NCBI GenBank assembly: GCA_029552065.1
Contig: JAKPEG010000001.1
Span: 41,168-105,167, forward strand
Source of the DNA: Actinomycetes bacterium
GTDB taxonomy: Bacteria; Actinomycetota; Actinomycetes; Actinomycetales; Dermatophilaceae
Direction of reading: 5' to 3'
DNA length: 64,000 nt
The notes beneath the pieces are model-generated. The model had not been told where the DNA came from, did no database searches, and worked only from the letters and a program-made list of their open reading frames with translations. Positions 10,701 to 18,552 of this stretch are shown here, piece by piece. Within the stretch, counting starts at the first letter, position 1. Every line of letters starts with the position of its first letter. Both the position numbers and the translations under genes were made by a program.

Positions 10701-11237
10701 TCACGGGTCGATGATCTCGCCCTCGATCACCTCGCCGGAGTCACCGCCGGGCCGATCTCCTCCCCCGCGGCCGGGACGGCCGGCCCCACCGGGGGCGGCC
10801 CTGCCGGGGGCGGCCCCACCGGGGGCGGCCCAGCCGCTGCCGGCCAGCAACCGGCGGGCAACGGCGACCTCGAGGACGCCGCGGGCCAGCGGCCGAGTGA
10901 CCGGCAGGATGAAGGCGAAACCGACAAGGTCCGTGAGGAAGCCCGGGGTGAGCAGGAGAACTCCTCCGACGAGCACGAGGGCGGCGTCGGCGAGCTGGCG
11001 CGACGGCATACGCCCGGACCGCAGTGCCGCGGCGAGCGCCGACCAGGTCCGGCTCCCCTCGCGCCGCACGAGCCACGCCCCGAGCGCGGACTCGGCGAGC
11101 AACAGCCCCAACGTCGGCCAGCCGCCGATCTGCGACCCGACCCACACGATGACAGCGATCTCGATCGAGGGGACGACGAGCAGGGCGAGCGCGAACCACC
11201 AGCCCCAGCGGCGTCCTCCCCGGGGCTGCGCAGTCAC
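10701..11237 (-). CDS. FxsA family membrane protein
   Basis: A 178-residue protein with FxsA-domain helices: WWFALALLVVPSIEIAVIVWVG, GWPTLGLLLAESALGAWLVRREG, and a third and fourth around LADAALVLVGGVLLLTPGFLTDLVGFAFIL. The C-terminal 40 residues are Gly/Ala/Pro-rich with repeated AAPGGAAPGRAAPGGAG. FxsA was found in E. coli as a suppressor of F exclusion of phage T7; its cellular role is still unclear. The GTG start overlaps the ppm1 stop as GTGA. It is the last gene of the lnt to ppm1 operon, so an envelope-linked role is plausible. Confidence 0.85.
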   Translation of the reverse strand: MTAQPRGGRRWGWWFALALLVVPSIEIAVIVWVGSQIGGWPTLGLLLAESALGAWLVRREGSRTWSALAAALRSGRMPSRQLADAALVLVGGVLLLTPGFLTDLVGFAFILPVTRPLARGVLEVAVARRLLAGSGWAAPGGAAPGRAAPGGAGRPGRGGGDRPGGDSGEVIEGEIIDP

Positions 11238-12052
11238 AGCCGGTGCCAGCGCTCGCGCCGGCCGGCGAGGCGGCGGGCGGCTCCTCGCAGCTGACCGGAC
11301 CGATGGACCAGTCCCGCGCGCCCGACATTGACGAAGGCCTCCTGGATGATGTTCCCGCTCATCTTCGACTCGCCGATCTCGCGCTCGACGAATTCGATCG
11401 GCACCTCGACGGCCCGCAGACCCGCCCGGTCGACGAGCACGGTCATGTCGACCTGGAAGCCGTAGCCCGCCGAGCTCACCGAACTGAGGTCCATCCGCCG
11501 CAGCGCCGAGGTCCGATAGACCCGGAAGCCAGCGGTGGCGTCGTTCACGTGCAGCCCGAGCATGAGCTTGGTGTAGATGTTCGCGCCGACGCTCAACGCC
11601 TTGCGGTGCAGGGGCCAGTTGACGACCGACCCGCCCCGCACCCAGCGCGCGCCGATGACCAGGTCGGCGTCGGCGGCTGCGGCAAGCAGCCGGGGCAGCT
11701 GTTCGGGCTGGTGGGAGCCGTCGGCGTCCATCTCGCAGGCCGCGTCGTAGCCCTGCTCGATCGCCCACTGGAAGCCCGCGAGGTATGCCGCCCCGAGACC
11801 CTGCTTGCCGGGCCGGTGCAGGACCCGGACCTGCGGGTCGGCGGCGGCCAGGTCGTCAGCGACCTGGCCGGTGCCGTCCGGGGAGTTGTCCTCGAGCACG
11901 AGGACGTCAGCGGCCGGCACCGCCGCACGCAGCCGCGCGACGATCCGAGGGAGGTTCTCCCGCTCGTTGTAGGTCGGGATGAGCACGACAACGCGCGCCA
12001 ACGGCCGACGGTCGCGGATTGCGGTCGTAGCCGGTTGCGATGTGGTCGTCAT
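11234..12052 (-). CDS. ppm1: Polyprenol monophosphomannose synthase Ppm1
   Basis: A 272-residue family 2 glycosyltransferase that transfers mannose from GDP-mannose to polyprenyl phosphate on the inner face of the membrane, giving the donor for lipoglycans and mannoproteins. Visible motifs are VVVLIPTYNERENLPRI at the start of the GT-A fold, the LEDNSPDGTG segment, the metal-binding CEMDADGSHQPEQL and the FVEREIGESKMSG tail typical of dolichol-phosphate-mannose synthases. In mycobacteria Ppm1 works with the apolipoprotein acyltransferase Lnt, and both genes are in this operon as separate proteins. There is no hydrophobic C-terminal domain, so membrane recruitment may depend on a partner. Confidence 0.92.
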   Translation of the reverse strand: MTTTSQPATTAIRDRRPLARVVVLIPTYNERENLPRIVARLRAAVPAADVLVLEDNSPDGTGQVADDLAAADPQVRVLHRPGKQGLGAAYLAGFQWAIEQGYDAACEMDADGSHQPEQLPRLLAAAADADLVIGARWVRGGSVVNWPLHRKALSVGANIYTKLMLGLHVNDATAGFRVYRTSALRRMDLSSVSSAGYGFQVDMTVLVDRAGLRAVEVPIEFVEREIGESKMSGNIIQEAFVNVGRAGLVHRSGQLRGAARRLAGRRERWHRL

Positions 12053-12172
12053 GAACTGGTCATTCCTTTCGCCGCCCTCTCACCGCCCCCGGCGGATGGC
12101 GGGTCGCCGGACGGGCACCTCGAAGTATGCCGGGTTCCCGTCCTGCCGCCGCAGGGCGGCGCACCCGACGGG

Positions 12173-12505
12173 TCAGCTGGAGAAGAAGAGCCGGGAGAGC
12201 CCGCCCTTGCGGTAGTGGTAACCGCCGTGCTGACCCCACCCTGGACCGTTGTAGTAGCCGGGCTGGGGCATCTGCTGGGGCGGGGGGGCGGCCGGCACCG
12301 CGTGAGACATCCGGCCCTCCAACTGGACCAGGTGCTCGAGCTCGCCGAAGTCCAGGAAGATCCCCCGGCAGGTCTCGCACTGGTCGATGTGCAGGCCGTT
12401 GCGCTCGTAGGTCCGCATGGCCCCGCGGCACTTCGGGCAGGTGAGTGGGGCGGTGCTCCCGGTGGGCATGCCCGGATAGGGAGCCGGGCCGTCCTGGGGG
12501 GTCAT
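12173..12505 (-). CDS. Zinc-ribbon (zf-TFIIB) protein
   Basis: A 110-residue protein with a single zf-TFIIB-like zinc ribbon at residues about 22-65: CPKCRGAM and CETCRGIFLDFGELEHLV are the two CxxC knuckles followed by the acidic helix. The C-terminal half is Pro/Gln/Gly/Tyr-rich and low in complexity, ending in RLFFSS. A good AAGGAG lies 5 nt before the ATG at 12505. Such small zinc-ribbon proteins are common in actinobacteria and their function is not known. It lies between the kinase-like gene and ppm1, 120 bp from ppm1, and is probably co-transcribed. Confidence 0.85.
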   Translation of the reverse strand: MTPQDGPAPYPGMPTGSTAPLTCPKCRGAMRTYERNGLHIDQCETCRGIFLDFGELEHLVQLEGRMSHAVPAAPPPQQMPQPGYYNGPGWGQHGGYHYRKGGLSRLFFSS

Positions 12506-12590
12506 GGTGTCTCCTTCTGGCTGGTCACGTGTCGGTGGTGGAACCTCCGGCGGGCACCCGAAGGTTCCCGCCAGCGTCACCGAGCGTGGG

Positions 12591-13526
12591 TCAGATGTGT
12601 GTGAGCATTCTGTGAGAGGCCTGAACGAGAGCCCAGTCCCCCTCGTCGGCCGGCTTCCCGGTGGCCTCGACCAGCACGCCGGCGGCCGCAACCACGACCG
12701 CGGCTCGGGCGTGCACCTCGAGCGCCGGCCACGGGTCACCGTCGGCGGGGATCGCCGGCCCACCGGCCCTGCGGTAGCCCTCGACGAACGCCGCCCAACA
12801 CGAGTCCGCCAGCAGTCCGGCCGCCCAGAACCCCGCGGGGCGCGCGAGGTCCGTAGCCGGGCAGCCGACGCCCAGGTCGTCGACGTCCATGAGTCGCCAG
12901 GGACCGCCTGGACGACGGCCCAGCTGTCCCAGATGCAGGTCGCCGTGGACCAGGGTTGACCCCGGGCAGCCGACCAGGGCGTCCCGCGCCAGGCGCCCCG
13001 CCGTCAGGACCGCCCCGACGTCGTCGTCGATCACTCCCCCCGCTGCGCCAAGCCGCGCGAGCGCTCGGTCGAGCCGCGCGAGGTCGCCGGCCGGCGGGGT
13101 CCCGGCCGGGACCGGCAGCCGGTGCAGCTCGGCGGCCAGGGCACCGATCCGACGCCACGTGTCCCGGCCCGGCGAGCGGCCCACCTCGAGCACCTCGAGG
13201 CGGGGCCACACGCTGGCCCATTCCCAGGGGCCTCCCCACGCGTCGGCCACCTCGGCCGGCACCCGCAGCGGGACAGCGATCGACGGGGCCACGAGCACCC
13301 CTGCCGCTGCGGGCGAACCGGCGAGTTCGAGGCGCCTGGCCAGCGCCCCGGAGTCCGTGCCCGCGGGATGGAGCTTCACGACACGGGCGAGGTCGCTTGC
13401 TCCCGGTGGCGGAGTCAGGCCGAGCACGATCACCGCCCCCGAACGACTTCGGCGAATCTCACCGATCGGTGCATCGAGGGCGGCGAACCAGTCCCGCACT
13501 CCCTTCGGGAGGCGCTGCTCAGCCAT
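12591..13526 (-). CDS. Aminoglycoside phosphotransferase (APH) family protein
   Basis: A 311-residue protein-kinase-like fold. LVHGDLHLGQLG gives the catalytic loop (HGDLHxxN position, here with Q in place of the usual Asn) and MDVDDLGVGCPATDLARP gives the metal-binding D-D segment. These are the APH-family hallmarks. Members phosphorylate small molecules such as antibiotics, choline or maltose; the substrate cannot be inferred here. The ATG start overlaps the lnt stop by 8 bp, so it is tightly coupled to lnt in an envelope-lipid operon, which makes a lipid or sugar precursor a more natural guess than an antibiotic. Confidence 0.8.
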   Translation of the reverse strand: MAEQRLPKGVRDWFAALDAPIGEIRRSRSGAVIVLGLTPPPGASDLARVVKLHPAGTDSGALARRLELAGSPAAAGVLVAPSIAVPLRVPAEVADAWGGPWEWASVWPRLEVLEVGRSPGRDTWRRIGALAAELHRLPVPAGTPPAGDLARLDRALARLGAAGGVIDDDVGAVLTAGRLARDALVGCPGSTLVHGDLHLGQLGRRPGGPWRLMDVDDLGVGCPATDLARPAGFWAAGLLADSCWAAFVEGYRRAGGPAIPADGDPWPALEVHARAAVVVAAAGVLVEATGKPADEGDWALVQASHRMLTHI

Positions 13527-15030
13527 CGGATCCGGGCGCCCTGCGACCGGAAAGGGCCCGGTGCGCGAGCAGCGCGAGGAGCGCGAGGAGCGCGGCATAC
13601 TCCGGAGTCGAGGCTAGGACAGTCGCGAGGGTGCGGGTCGCGCGCAGCGGCATTTCCCCGTCGAGGGCGGCCGTTTCGAAGAGCCCACTCGAGGCCTGCA
13701 GGCTGCCGTCCGGACGGATGAGCGCGCTCACTCCCACGGTGGAGACGTGGACGACCGAGCGCCCGTGCTCGATCGCGCGCAGCCGTGAGATCGCCAGCTG
13801 CTGCACCGACTCGGCGGTGAAACCGAAGGTGGCGTTGTTCGTCTGCACGAGCAGCAGGTTGGCGCCCCGCTCGACATTGGTGCGGACCAGGTCGTCGTAG
13901 GCCACCTCGAAGCAGATGCTCGGGCCGGCGGCGATCGGAGTGCCCGATGCGGAGGGCACCTGGAAGATCACCGGCCCCGGGCCCGCGACGATGTCGGCGG
14001 CGACGAGGTCAACCTGCGTGGAGAAGTTCCGGAAGAAGGCCCGGTCGGGGATCCACTCGGCAAAGGGCACCGGATGCTGCTTGACGTAGCGCTCGACGAA
14101 GCCCCGCCCCGGCAACGACAGCAGCGAGACGTTCGAGGCATGCCCCGGAGGCTCTTCGAGCAGCCCGCCGACGACGATCGGCGCAGCGGCGGTGTCGGTC
14201 ACCGCCTGGATCTCGGCCGAGGCGTCGGCGTTGCGGATCGGGTCGATGTCCGAGGCGTTCTCCGGCCAGACCACGAGGTCGGGGTCGGGTCGACCGGCCG
14301 CACGCAGCCGCTCGAGCGCCTCGACCGTCGCCTGGACGTGGTTGTCCAGGACCGCGCGGCGTTCGGCGTTGAAGTCCAGGCCCGGTCGCGGCACGTTGCC
14401 CTGGACCGCGAGCACCCGCGCCGCCGGCCCGTCGGTCGGCAGCGGGACGAGCAGCCCGCACAGGGCCACCGCGACGCCGGCCAGCACGGGCGTGGCCGCT
14501 CGCGCCCACCCCACCCTCCGGTATGCCGCGTGCGCCCCGGCCGCGAGTAGGCCGCCGCACAGCGCGACGGCGAAGGTCACCCCGGGGGCGCCGGTGAGGG
14601 CGGCGAGCCGGACAAACGGCCCGTCTGACTGACCGAAGGCCAACCGCACCCAGGGGAATCCGCCGTAGGGGGTGCGGTCGCGGGCCGCCTCCTGGGCCAC
14701 CCAGACGAGGGCGACGACCAACGGATGCACCCGCCCGTCGCGCTGGACCCACCCGGTGAGCAGGCCGAGCCCGCCGAAGTAGCACGCCTGGCAGATCGCG
14801 AGAGCCGCCCACGGGAGCAGGCCGAGGTAGCTGCCCGACCAACCGAGGGTCGGGATGAAGAAGGCGAGGCCCGCCGCGAAGGCCAATCCGGCGCCTCGCC
14901 ACGCCCCCGCGCCGCGGGTGGCCAGCGCGAGCATCGCCACGGCGATCGGCGCGACCCACCAGAGGGCGTAGCCGGGGAAGGCGAGACAGAGCAGGCCGCC
15001 GGCGGCGAGCGAGAGCAGGAGGCGGCGCAC
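13519..15030 (-). CDS. lnt: Apolipoprotein N-acyltransferase Lnt
   Basis: A 503-residue integral membrane enzyme that adds the third acyl chain to lipoproteins. About six N-terminal membrane helices (residues 1-185) are followed by a nitrilase-like domain. The catalytic triad is visible: Glu in VVWPENASDIDP, Lys in YVKQHPVPFAEWIPDR and Cys in GPSICFEVAYDDLVR. A final helix near ALLALLALLAHRALSG closes the protein. The GTG at 15030 is the only usable start: an in-frame TAG lies five codons upstream (15040-15042). No Shine-Dalgarno is evident, and an inverted repeat sits directly before the start. It is the first gene of the operon that continues to ppm1 and fxsA. Confidence 0.92.
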   Translation of the reverse strand: MRRLLLSLAAGGLLCLAFPGYALWWVAPIAVAMLALATRGAGAWRGAGLAFAAGLAFFIPTLGWSGSYLGLLPWAALAICQACYFGGLGLLTGWVQRDGRVHPLVVALVWVAQEAARDRTPYGGFPWVRLAFGQSDGPFVRLAALTGAPGVTFAVALCGGLLAAGAHAAYRRVGWARAATPVLAGVAVALCGLLVPLPTDGPAARVLAVQGNVPRPGLDFNAERRAVLDNHVQATVEALERLRAAGRPDPDLVVWPENASDIDPIRNADASAEIQAVTDTAAAPIVVGGLLEEPPGHASNVSLLSLPGRGFVERYVKQHPVPFAEWIPDRAFFRNFSTQVDLVAADIVAGPGPVIFQVPSASGTPIAAGPSICFEVAYDDLVRTNVERGANLLLVQTNNATFGFTAESVQQLAISRLRAIEHGRSVVHVSTVGVSALIRPDGSLQASSGLFETAALDGEMPLRATRTLATVLASTPEYAALLALLALLAHRALSGRRAPGSDG

Positions 15031-15031
15031 G

Positions 15032-15061
15032 GGGACACGCTAGCTCGGCCGAGCGTGTCCC
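15032..15061. promoter_or_regulatory. Inverted repeat abutting the lnt start codon
   Basis: Perfect 10-bp arms GGGACACGCT (15032-15041) and AGCGTGTCCC (15052-15061) around a 10-bp centre that itself contains CGGCCG. The position, one base before the lnt GTG, suggests an operator or an RNA hairpin that hides the translation start. Confidence 0.6.
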
Positions 15062-15329
15062 ACCGCCACCGGGAACAACTGCGCACATGACGACGCCCGG
15101 GTCGCCGTTGGGACCAACGAACCCGCCCCAGGCTGGGGCCGGCTCCGCTGTTGTCTACTGAGCGACTCGGGCGTCGTGGTCGTGCGCCACCGTCGCCACG
15201 AGGGGTCGGACCCGAGCGGAATGGGAAGGCCTGGTATCCCGGCGGCCGCGCGCGCAGGCCACCGTCGACCCCCTGTCCGTTCGTCTCCGGCCTCCGTGAC
15301 CACGGCCACCCGGCGAACTTCCGAGTGTC
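15062..15329 (-). other. Probable untranslated leader of lnt
   Basis: If the promoter at 15330-15357 is used, this stretch is a leader of nearly 300 nt. It holds a palindrome CGTTGGGACCAACG at 15104-15117 and a hairpin GCCCCAGGCTGGGGC at 15125-15139. The short frame on this strand (15040-15309) has poor codon structure and no ribosome site, so I do not call a gene. No known riboswitch is recognised. Confidence 0.4.
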
Positions 15330-15357
15330 AACCTACTCGCCCCCGCGACCCTGTCAA
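15330..15357 (-). promoter_or_regulatory. Housekeeping-type promoter for the lnt operon
   Basis: On the minus strand a perfect TTGACA (15352-15357) is followed after 16 bp by TAGGTT (15330-15335), matching the TANNNT -10 of actinobacterial principal sigma factors. It points towards lnt. Confidence 0.6.
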
Positions 15358-15443
15358 CCCGGCTCCGACCTGCGCAAACGGGTATCGGCGCAGGTCAACG
15401 CGCGAAGGGAATCACGCGTGCGGACAAGGATTTTCCTCGATCA

Positions 15444-15469
15444 CCGGCGTGTCGCGCGGGACACGCCGG
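15444..15469 (-). terminator. Hairpin terminator after kal
   Basis: Perfect 10-bp arms CCGGCGTGTC / GACACGCCGG with a 6-nt loop, 12 nt after the kal stop codon. It closes the lysine-degradation operon before the lnt promoter. Confidence 0.75.
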
Positions 15470-15480
15470 ACGCCGGGAAG

Positions 15481-15873
15481 TCAAGGGACGACGACGACAC
15501 CTCGCGCGCTCGTCGCGAGCAGCGCAGGGTCGAGCTGCCGGGCCGCGGAGGCCCCGTGCTCCGGGGTGCCGCGGCATACCACCCGCACGGCGAACTCGAT
15601 CTCGCGCGAGCGGCGACCGACCCGCACGAGCCGCGCCTCGATCTCCAGCACGTCCCCCGCGCGCACCGGCGCGAGGAACTGGACGTCGGAATAGGACGCG
15701 AACAGGCCCTCGTCGCCGTCGGTGCGGATGCACAGCTCGGTCGCGACGTCGCCGAAGGCGGCCAGCGAGTAGGCCCCGTCGACGAGGTTGCCCGCGTAGT
15801 GGGCATGGCTGTAGGGGACGTAACGCCGGTGGACCACGGTGAGCCCGACCTCGGCGGCGGATCCAGTGCTCAT
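15481..15873 (-). CDS. kal: 3-aminobutyryl-CoA ammonia-lyase (Kal), hotdog fold
   Basis: A 130-residue hotdog-fold protein. In the anaerobic lysine pathway Kal removes ammonia from L-3-aminobutyryl-CoA to give crotonyl-CoA. Features matching Kal are the start LTVVHRRYVPYSHAHYAGNLVDGAYSL, the ATELCIRTDGDEGLF segment and FLAPVRAGDVLEIEARLVRVG. The alternative, a generic thioesterase, is less likely because the gene is translationally coupled to kamE: its ATG overlaps the kamE stop as ATGA. It is the last gene of the kamD-kamE-kal transcript and is followed at once by a strong hairpin. Confidence 0.88.
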   Translation of the reverse strand: MSTGSAAEVGLTVVHRRYVPYSHAHYAGNLVDGAYSLAAFGDVATELCIRTDGDEGLFASYSDVQFLAPVRAGDVLEIEARLVRVGRRSREIEFAVRVVCRGTPEHGASAARQLDPALLATSARGVVVVP

Positions 15874-16673
15874 GAGGCCTTCCTTCCGGAGGGAGTGGCG
15901 GGAGCAGGTGCGAGGGCGTGGACGAGGTAACTGGCGACTTCGCCCGGGGTGGTCCCACGCCCGAAGATCCGGTCCACCCCGAGCCGCCCTTCGGAGCCGT
16001 CCTCGAAGCGCGGTCCGCCTGCCACCAACAGGGGCACCGTCCCGGCCGGGTAGGCCTCGCGGAAGGCTGCGGTCATCTGGGTGGTGTTGTGGATGTGGGC
16101 GTCCTTCTGGGTGACGACCTGGCTGACCAGCACCGCGTCGGCGTGCTCCTCGCGCGCACGGGCCACCAGCTCGGGCACCATGACCTGCGCGCCGAGGTTG
16201 ACCACGCGCAGCTCGGAGTAGCACTCCAGCCCCTTCTCCCCCGCGAAGCCCTTGATGTTGAGGATCGCGTCGATGCCCACGGTGTGCGCGTCGGTGCCGA
16301 TGCACGCGCCGACGACGACGAGCTTGCGGCGCAAGCGTTGCCGGATCGCCTGGTTGACCTCGTATGCCGTGAGCAACGGGTATTCGCGCTCGACGACGCG
16401 CACCTGGGACGGGTCCACGAGGTGGTTGGAGGAGCCGTAGACGACGAAGAAGGTGAAGTCCGGGCCGATCGCCTTGGCGTGGACGACGAGGGCCGGGTCC
16501 ATGCCCATCTTCTTGGCCAGCTGAAGCGCCGCGCCCTCGGCCCGCTTGTCGTGCGGCAGCGGCAGCGTGAAGGAGACCTGGATCATCCCGTCGCCGGTCG
16601 TGTCGCCATAGGGCCGGACGATCTTCGGGGTGAGCTTGCGGGGGGAATCGGTGAGGTGTGTGCGGTTGCTCAT
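15870..16673 (-). CDS. kamE: Lysine 5,6-aminomutase beta subunit KamE
   Basis: A 267-residue subunit of the adenosylcobalamin- and PLP-dependent lysine 5,6-aminomutase, which moves the terminal amino group of beta-lysine (or lysine) to the neighbouring carbon. The cobalamin-binding motif GTDAHTVG has its histidine at residue 130, and the PLP-binding lysine is expected at 141 in ILNIKGFAGEKG, as in the clostridial enzyme. The Rossmann domain continues with DAVLVSQVVTQKDAHIHNTTQM and LLVAGGPRFE. The ATG overlaps the kamD stop as ATGA and the gene overlaps kal downstream, so KamD, KamE and Kal should be made together. Confidence 0.95.
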   Translation of the reverse strand: MSNRTHLTDSPRKLTPKIVRPYGDTTGDGMIQVSFTLPLPHDKRAEGAALQLAKKMGMDPALVVHAKAIGPDFTFFVVYGSSNHLVDPSQVRVVEREYPLLTAYEVNQAIRQRLRRKLVVVGACIGTDAHTVGIDAILNIKGFAGEKGLECYSELRVVNLGAQVMVPELVARAREEHADAVLVSQVVTQKDAHIHNTTQMTAAFREAYPAGTVPLLVAGGPRFEDGSEGRLGVDRIFGRGTTPGEVASYLVHALAPAPATPSGRKAS

Positions 16674-18265
16674 CGCGGCATACCCTCCTGCTGGCCTTCC
16701 TCGAGCAGCGTGATCGCCGGATTGTCGTAGTCGTCGCTGCGGCGCACCACCCCGTCGAGCCCCTTGCCGTGGTCGGCCGGGCGCTTCATCAGACCGAAGG
16801 TGCCCTCGGCGATGGCGTCGAGCAACCCGTCGGTGGCGATCCGGTCGAGCAGGTCGACCGCCTCGCCGAGCACGTGGCGCGCGCGGGTTTGGATGAAGCC
16901 GTCGCGCGGCGGGTGGAAGTCCTCGCGTAGCCCACCCGCGGCGTCGAGCACGTAGCGGACGTTCTGCAGGGCGAGGTCGCGGTCGGACAGGAACGGGGTG
17001 ACGACGGCCTCGGTCATCATCCCGACGAGCAGGATCCCTTGCCCGGTCATGGTGCCGGCGAGGTTGAAGAAGCCGTCGAGCAGATAGCCGCGGAAGACGT
17101 CGCCGGTCATGTGCTTGGTCGGCGGCATCCACTTGAGCGGGGCGTCGGGGAAGAGGGTACGCGCGAGCAGCGCGTGAGCCAGCTCGAGCCGGAAGCTCTC
17201 CGGCACCGACGGGTTGATCTCGAAGGCGTGGCCGAGGCCGAGCTGCCAGTCGGCCAGCCCGGCCTCCTTGGCGAAGTATTCGTTGAGCAACTGGCTGACC
17301 GTCACCGTGTGGGCGGCCTCGATCGCGTCGGCAGTCGTGAGGTAGTTGTCCTCGCCGGTGTTGATGATGATCCCGGCGCGGGCGTGGATCTGGCGACTGA
17401 AGCGCTGGTCGACGAAGGTGCGGATCGGGTTGATGTCGCGGAAGAGGATGCCGTACATCGAGTCGTTGAGCATCATGTCGAGCCGCTCGAGCCCGGCCAG
17501 GGTGGCGATCTCGGGCATGCACAGCCCGGAGGCGTAGTTGGTCAGCCGGATGTAGCGGCCCACCTCGCGGCTGGTCTCGTCGAGCGCGGCCCGCATGAGC
17601 CGGAAGTTCTCCTGGGTGGCGTAGGTGCCGGCGAAGCCCTCGTGGGTGGCGCCCTCGGGCACGAAGTCGAGCAGGCTCTGCCCGGTCGAGCGGATCACCG
17701 CGATGACGTCGGCGCCCTCGCGCGCGGCGGCCTGCGCCTGCGGGATGTCCTCGTCGATGTCGCCGGTCGCGACGATGAGGTAGATCCACGGGGTCTGCTT
17801 CGGGTCACCGTGGCGGCGGATCAACCGCTCGCGGGCGGCTCGCTGCCGGTCGATGGCGCGTATGCCGCGTGCGACGGCCGTGCGCGCGTCGCGGCGGGCC
17901 GCGGCGAGGGGCTTGCCGGACGGCATACCGAAGGCGGTGGAGCCCGCGGCTGCGGCCTGAGCGAGGGTGAGCAGATCGGGGGCGACCCCGCGGCGCAGGG
18001 CGTCGAAGACCGGGGTGGTCACCCCCTGTTCGAGGCCGACCTGGTCGCGGACGGCATCGACGAGGTGGTTGACCCAGGGGTGGCCCTCGTGGTCTGCTCC
18101 GGTGAGCCCCGCCAGGCGAAGCGTGGCTCGCTCCACCGAGACGGTGGTGTGGGCCTGGGCCAGCCGCACGACTGGTGCCCCGGCGCGACGGGCCAAGGTC
18201 CTGGCGCGGCGGACCTGCGCCGGGTCCAGGTGGATGCGGGGGTGGGTGGGCGAGTATGTAGCCAC
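16670..18265 (-). CDS. kamD: Lysine 5,6-aminomutase alpha subunit KamD
   Basis: A 531-residue alpha subunit, close to the 516 residues of the Clostridium sticklandii protein. It forms the TIM barrel over which the KamE cobalamin domain moves. Characteristic stretches are LIRRHGDPKQTPWIYLIVATGDIDEDIPQ split over residues about 145-175, GQSLLDFVPEGATHEGFAGTYATQENF, and KWMPPTKHMTGDVFRGY. The GTG start at 18265 lies 6 nt after a TAGGCT -10 box, so the mRNA is probably leaderless. Together with KamE it converts beta-lysine to 3,5-diaminohexanoate. Confidence 0.95.
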   Translation of the reverse strand: MATYSPTHPRIHLDPAQVRRARTLARRAGAPVVRLAQAHTTVSVERATLRLAGLTGADHEGHPWVNHLVDAVRDQVGLEQGVTTPVFDALRRGVAPDLLTLAQAAAAGSTAFGMPSGKPLAAARRDARTAVARGIRAIDRQRAARERLIRRHGDPKQTPWIYLIVATGDIDEDIPQAQAAAREGADVIAVIRSTGQSLLDFVPEGATHEGFAGTYATQENFRLMRAALDETSREVGRYIRLTNYASGLCMPEIATLAGLERLDMMLNDSMYGILFRDINPIRTFVDQRFSRQIHARAGIIINTGEDNYLTTADAIEAAHTVTVSQLLNEYFAKEAGLADWQLGLGHAFEINPSVPESFRLELAHALLARTLFPDAPLKWMPPTKHMTGDVFRGYLLDGFFNLAGTMTGQGILLVGMMTEAVVTPFLSDRDLALQNVRYVLDAAGGLREDFHPPRDGFIQTRARHVLGEAVDLLDRIATDGLLDAIAEGTFGLMKRPADHGKGLDGVVRRSDDYDNPAITLLEEGQQEGMPR

Positions 18266-18271
18266 CCTCCG

Positions 18272-18331
18272 AGCCTAGCAGAAACCGCTGATATTCCCGT
18301 CGAATTGCTCTGCGACGAGAAGATCAGCGGT
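18272..18331 (-). promoter_or_regulatory. Leaderless kamD promoter with inverted-repeat operator
   Basis: The -10 box TAGGCT (minus strand, 18272-18277) is 6 nt from the kamD GTG, implying transcription starts at the start codon. Upstream, ACCGCTGAT (18284-18292, plus-strand reading) and ATCAGCGGT (18323-18331) form 9-bp inverted arms about four helical turns apart centre to centre, one arm lying in the -10/-35 spacer. This suits a looping or dimeric repressor. Confidence 0.5.
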
Positions 18332-18355
18332 GATGGCGCGGCGTTCTGCCAGAAT

Positions 18356-18506
18356 CTACTCGATGAAGGCCGGTGGTGCCGGCTCGGCGACCGGGGCGGC
18401 GCGACGGTGGTGCTCGGCGTGCCGACGGGCACAGGCCCAGATCCGCGGGGCGCATGCCTGAAGGCGCCTCCAGCTGCGCCCGGGTGCCCCGCTCGTCGTC
18501 GCTCAT
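18356..18506 (-). pseudogene. Possible frameshifted small gene between kdd and kamD
   Basis: From the ATG at 18506 a frame begins MSDDERGTRAQLEAPSGMRP. After about 24 codons the GC-rich third-position pattern switches to another frame that reads ACARRHAEHHRRAAPVAEP and ends in AFIE at the TAG at 18356-18358. Joining the two would give a protein of about 50 residues. Neither half alone looks complete. It may be a decayed gene or a sequencing error; the product is not recognised. Confidence 0.3.
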
Positions 18507-18552
18507 GCCCCGCAGTGTCGCCGACCCGGCGAGGATCACGCCGGGGTGGCGA

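Noticed and set aside
15040-15309. An 89-residue frame upstream of lnt
   Set aside because: Poor codon structure, no ribosome site, and it spans hairpins of the probable lnt leader.
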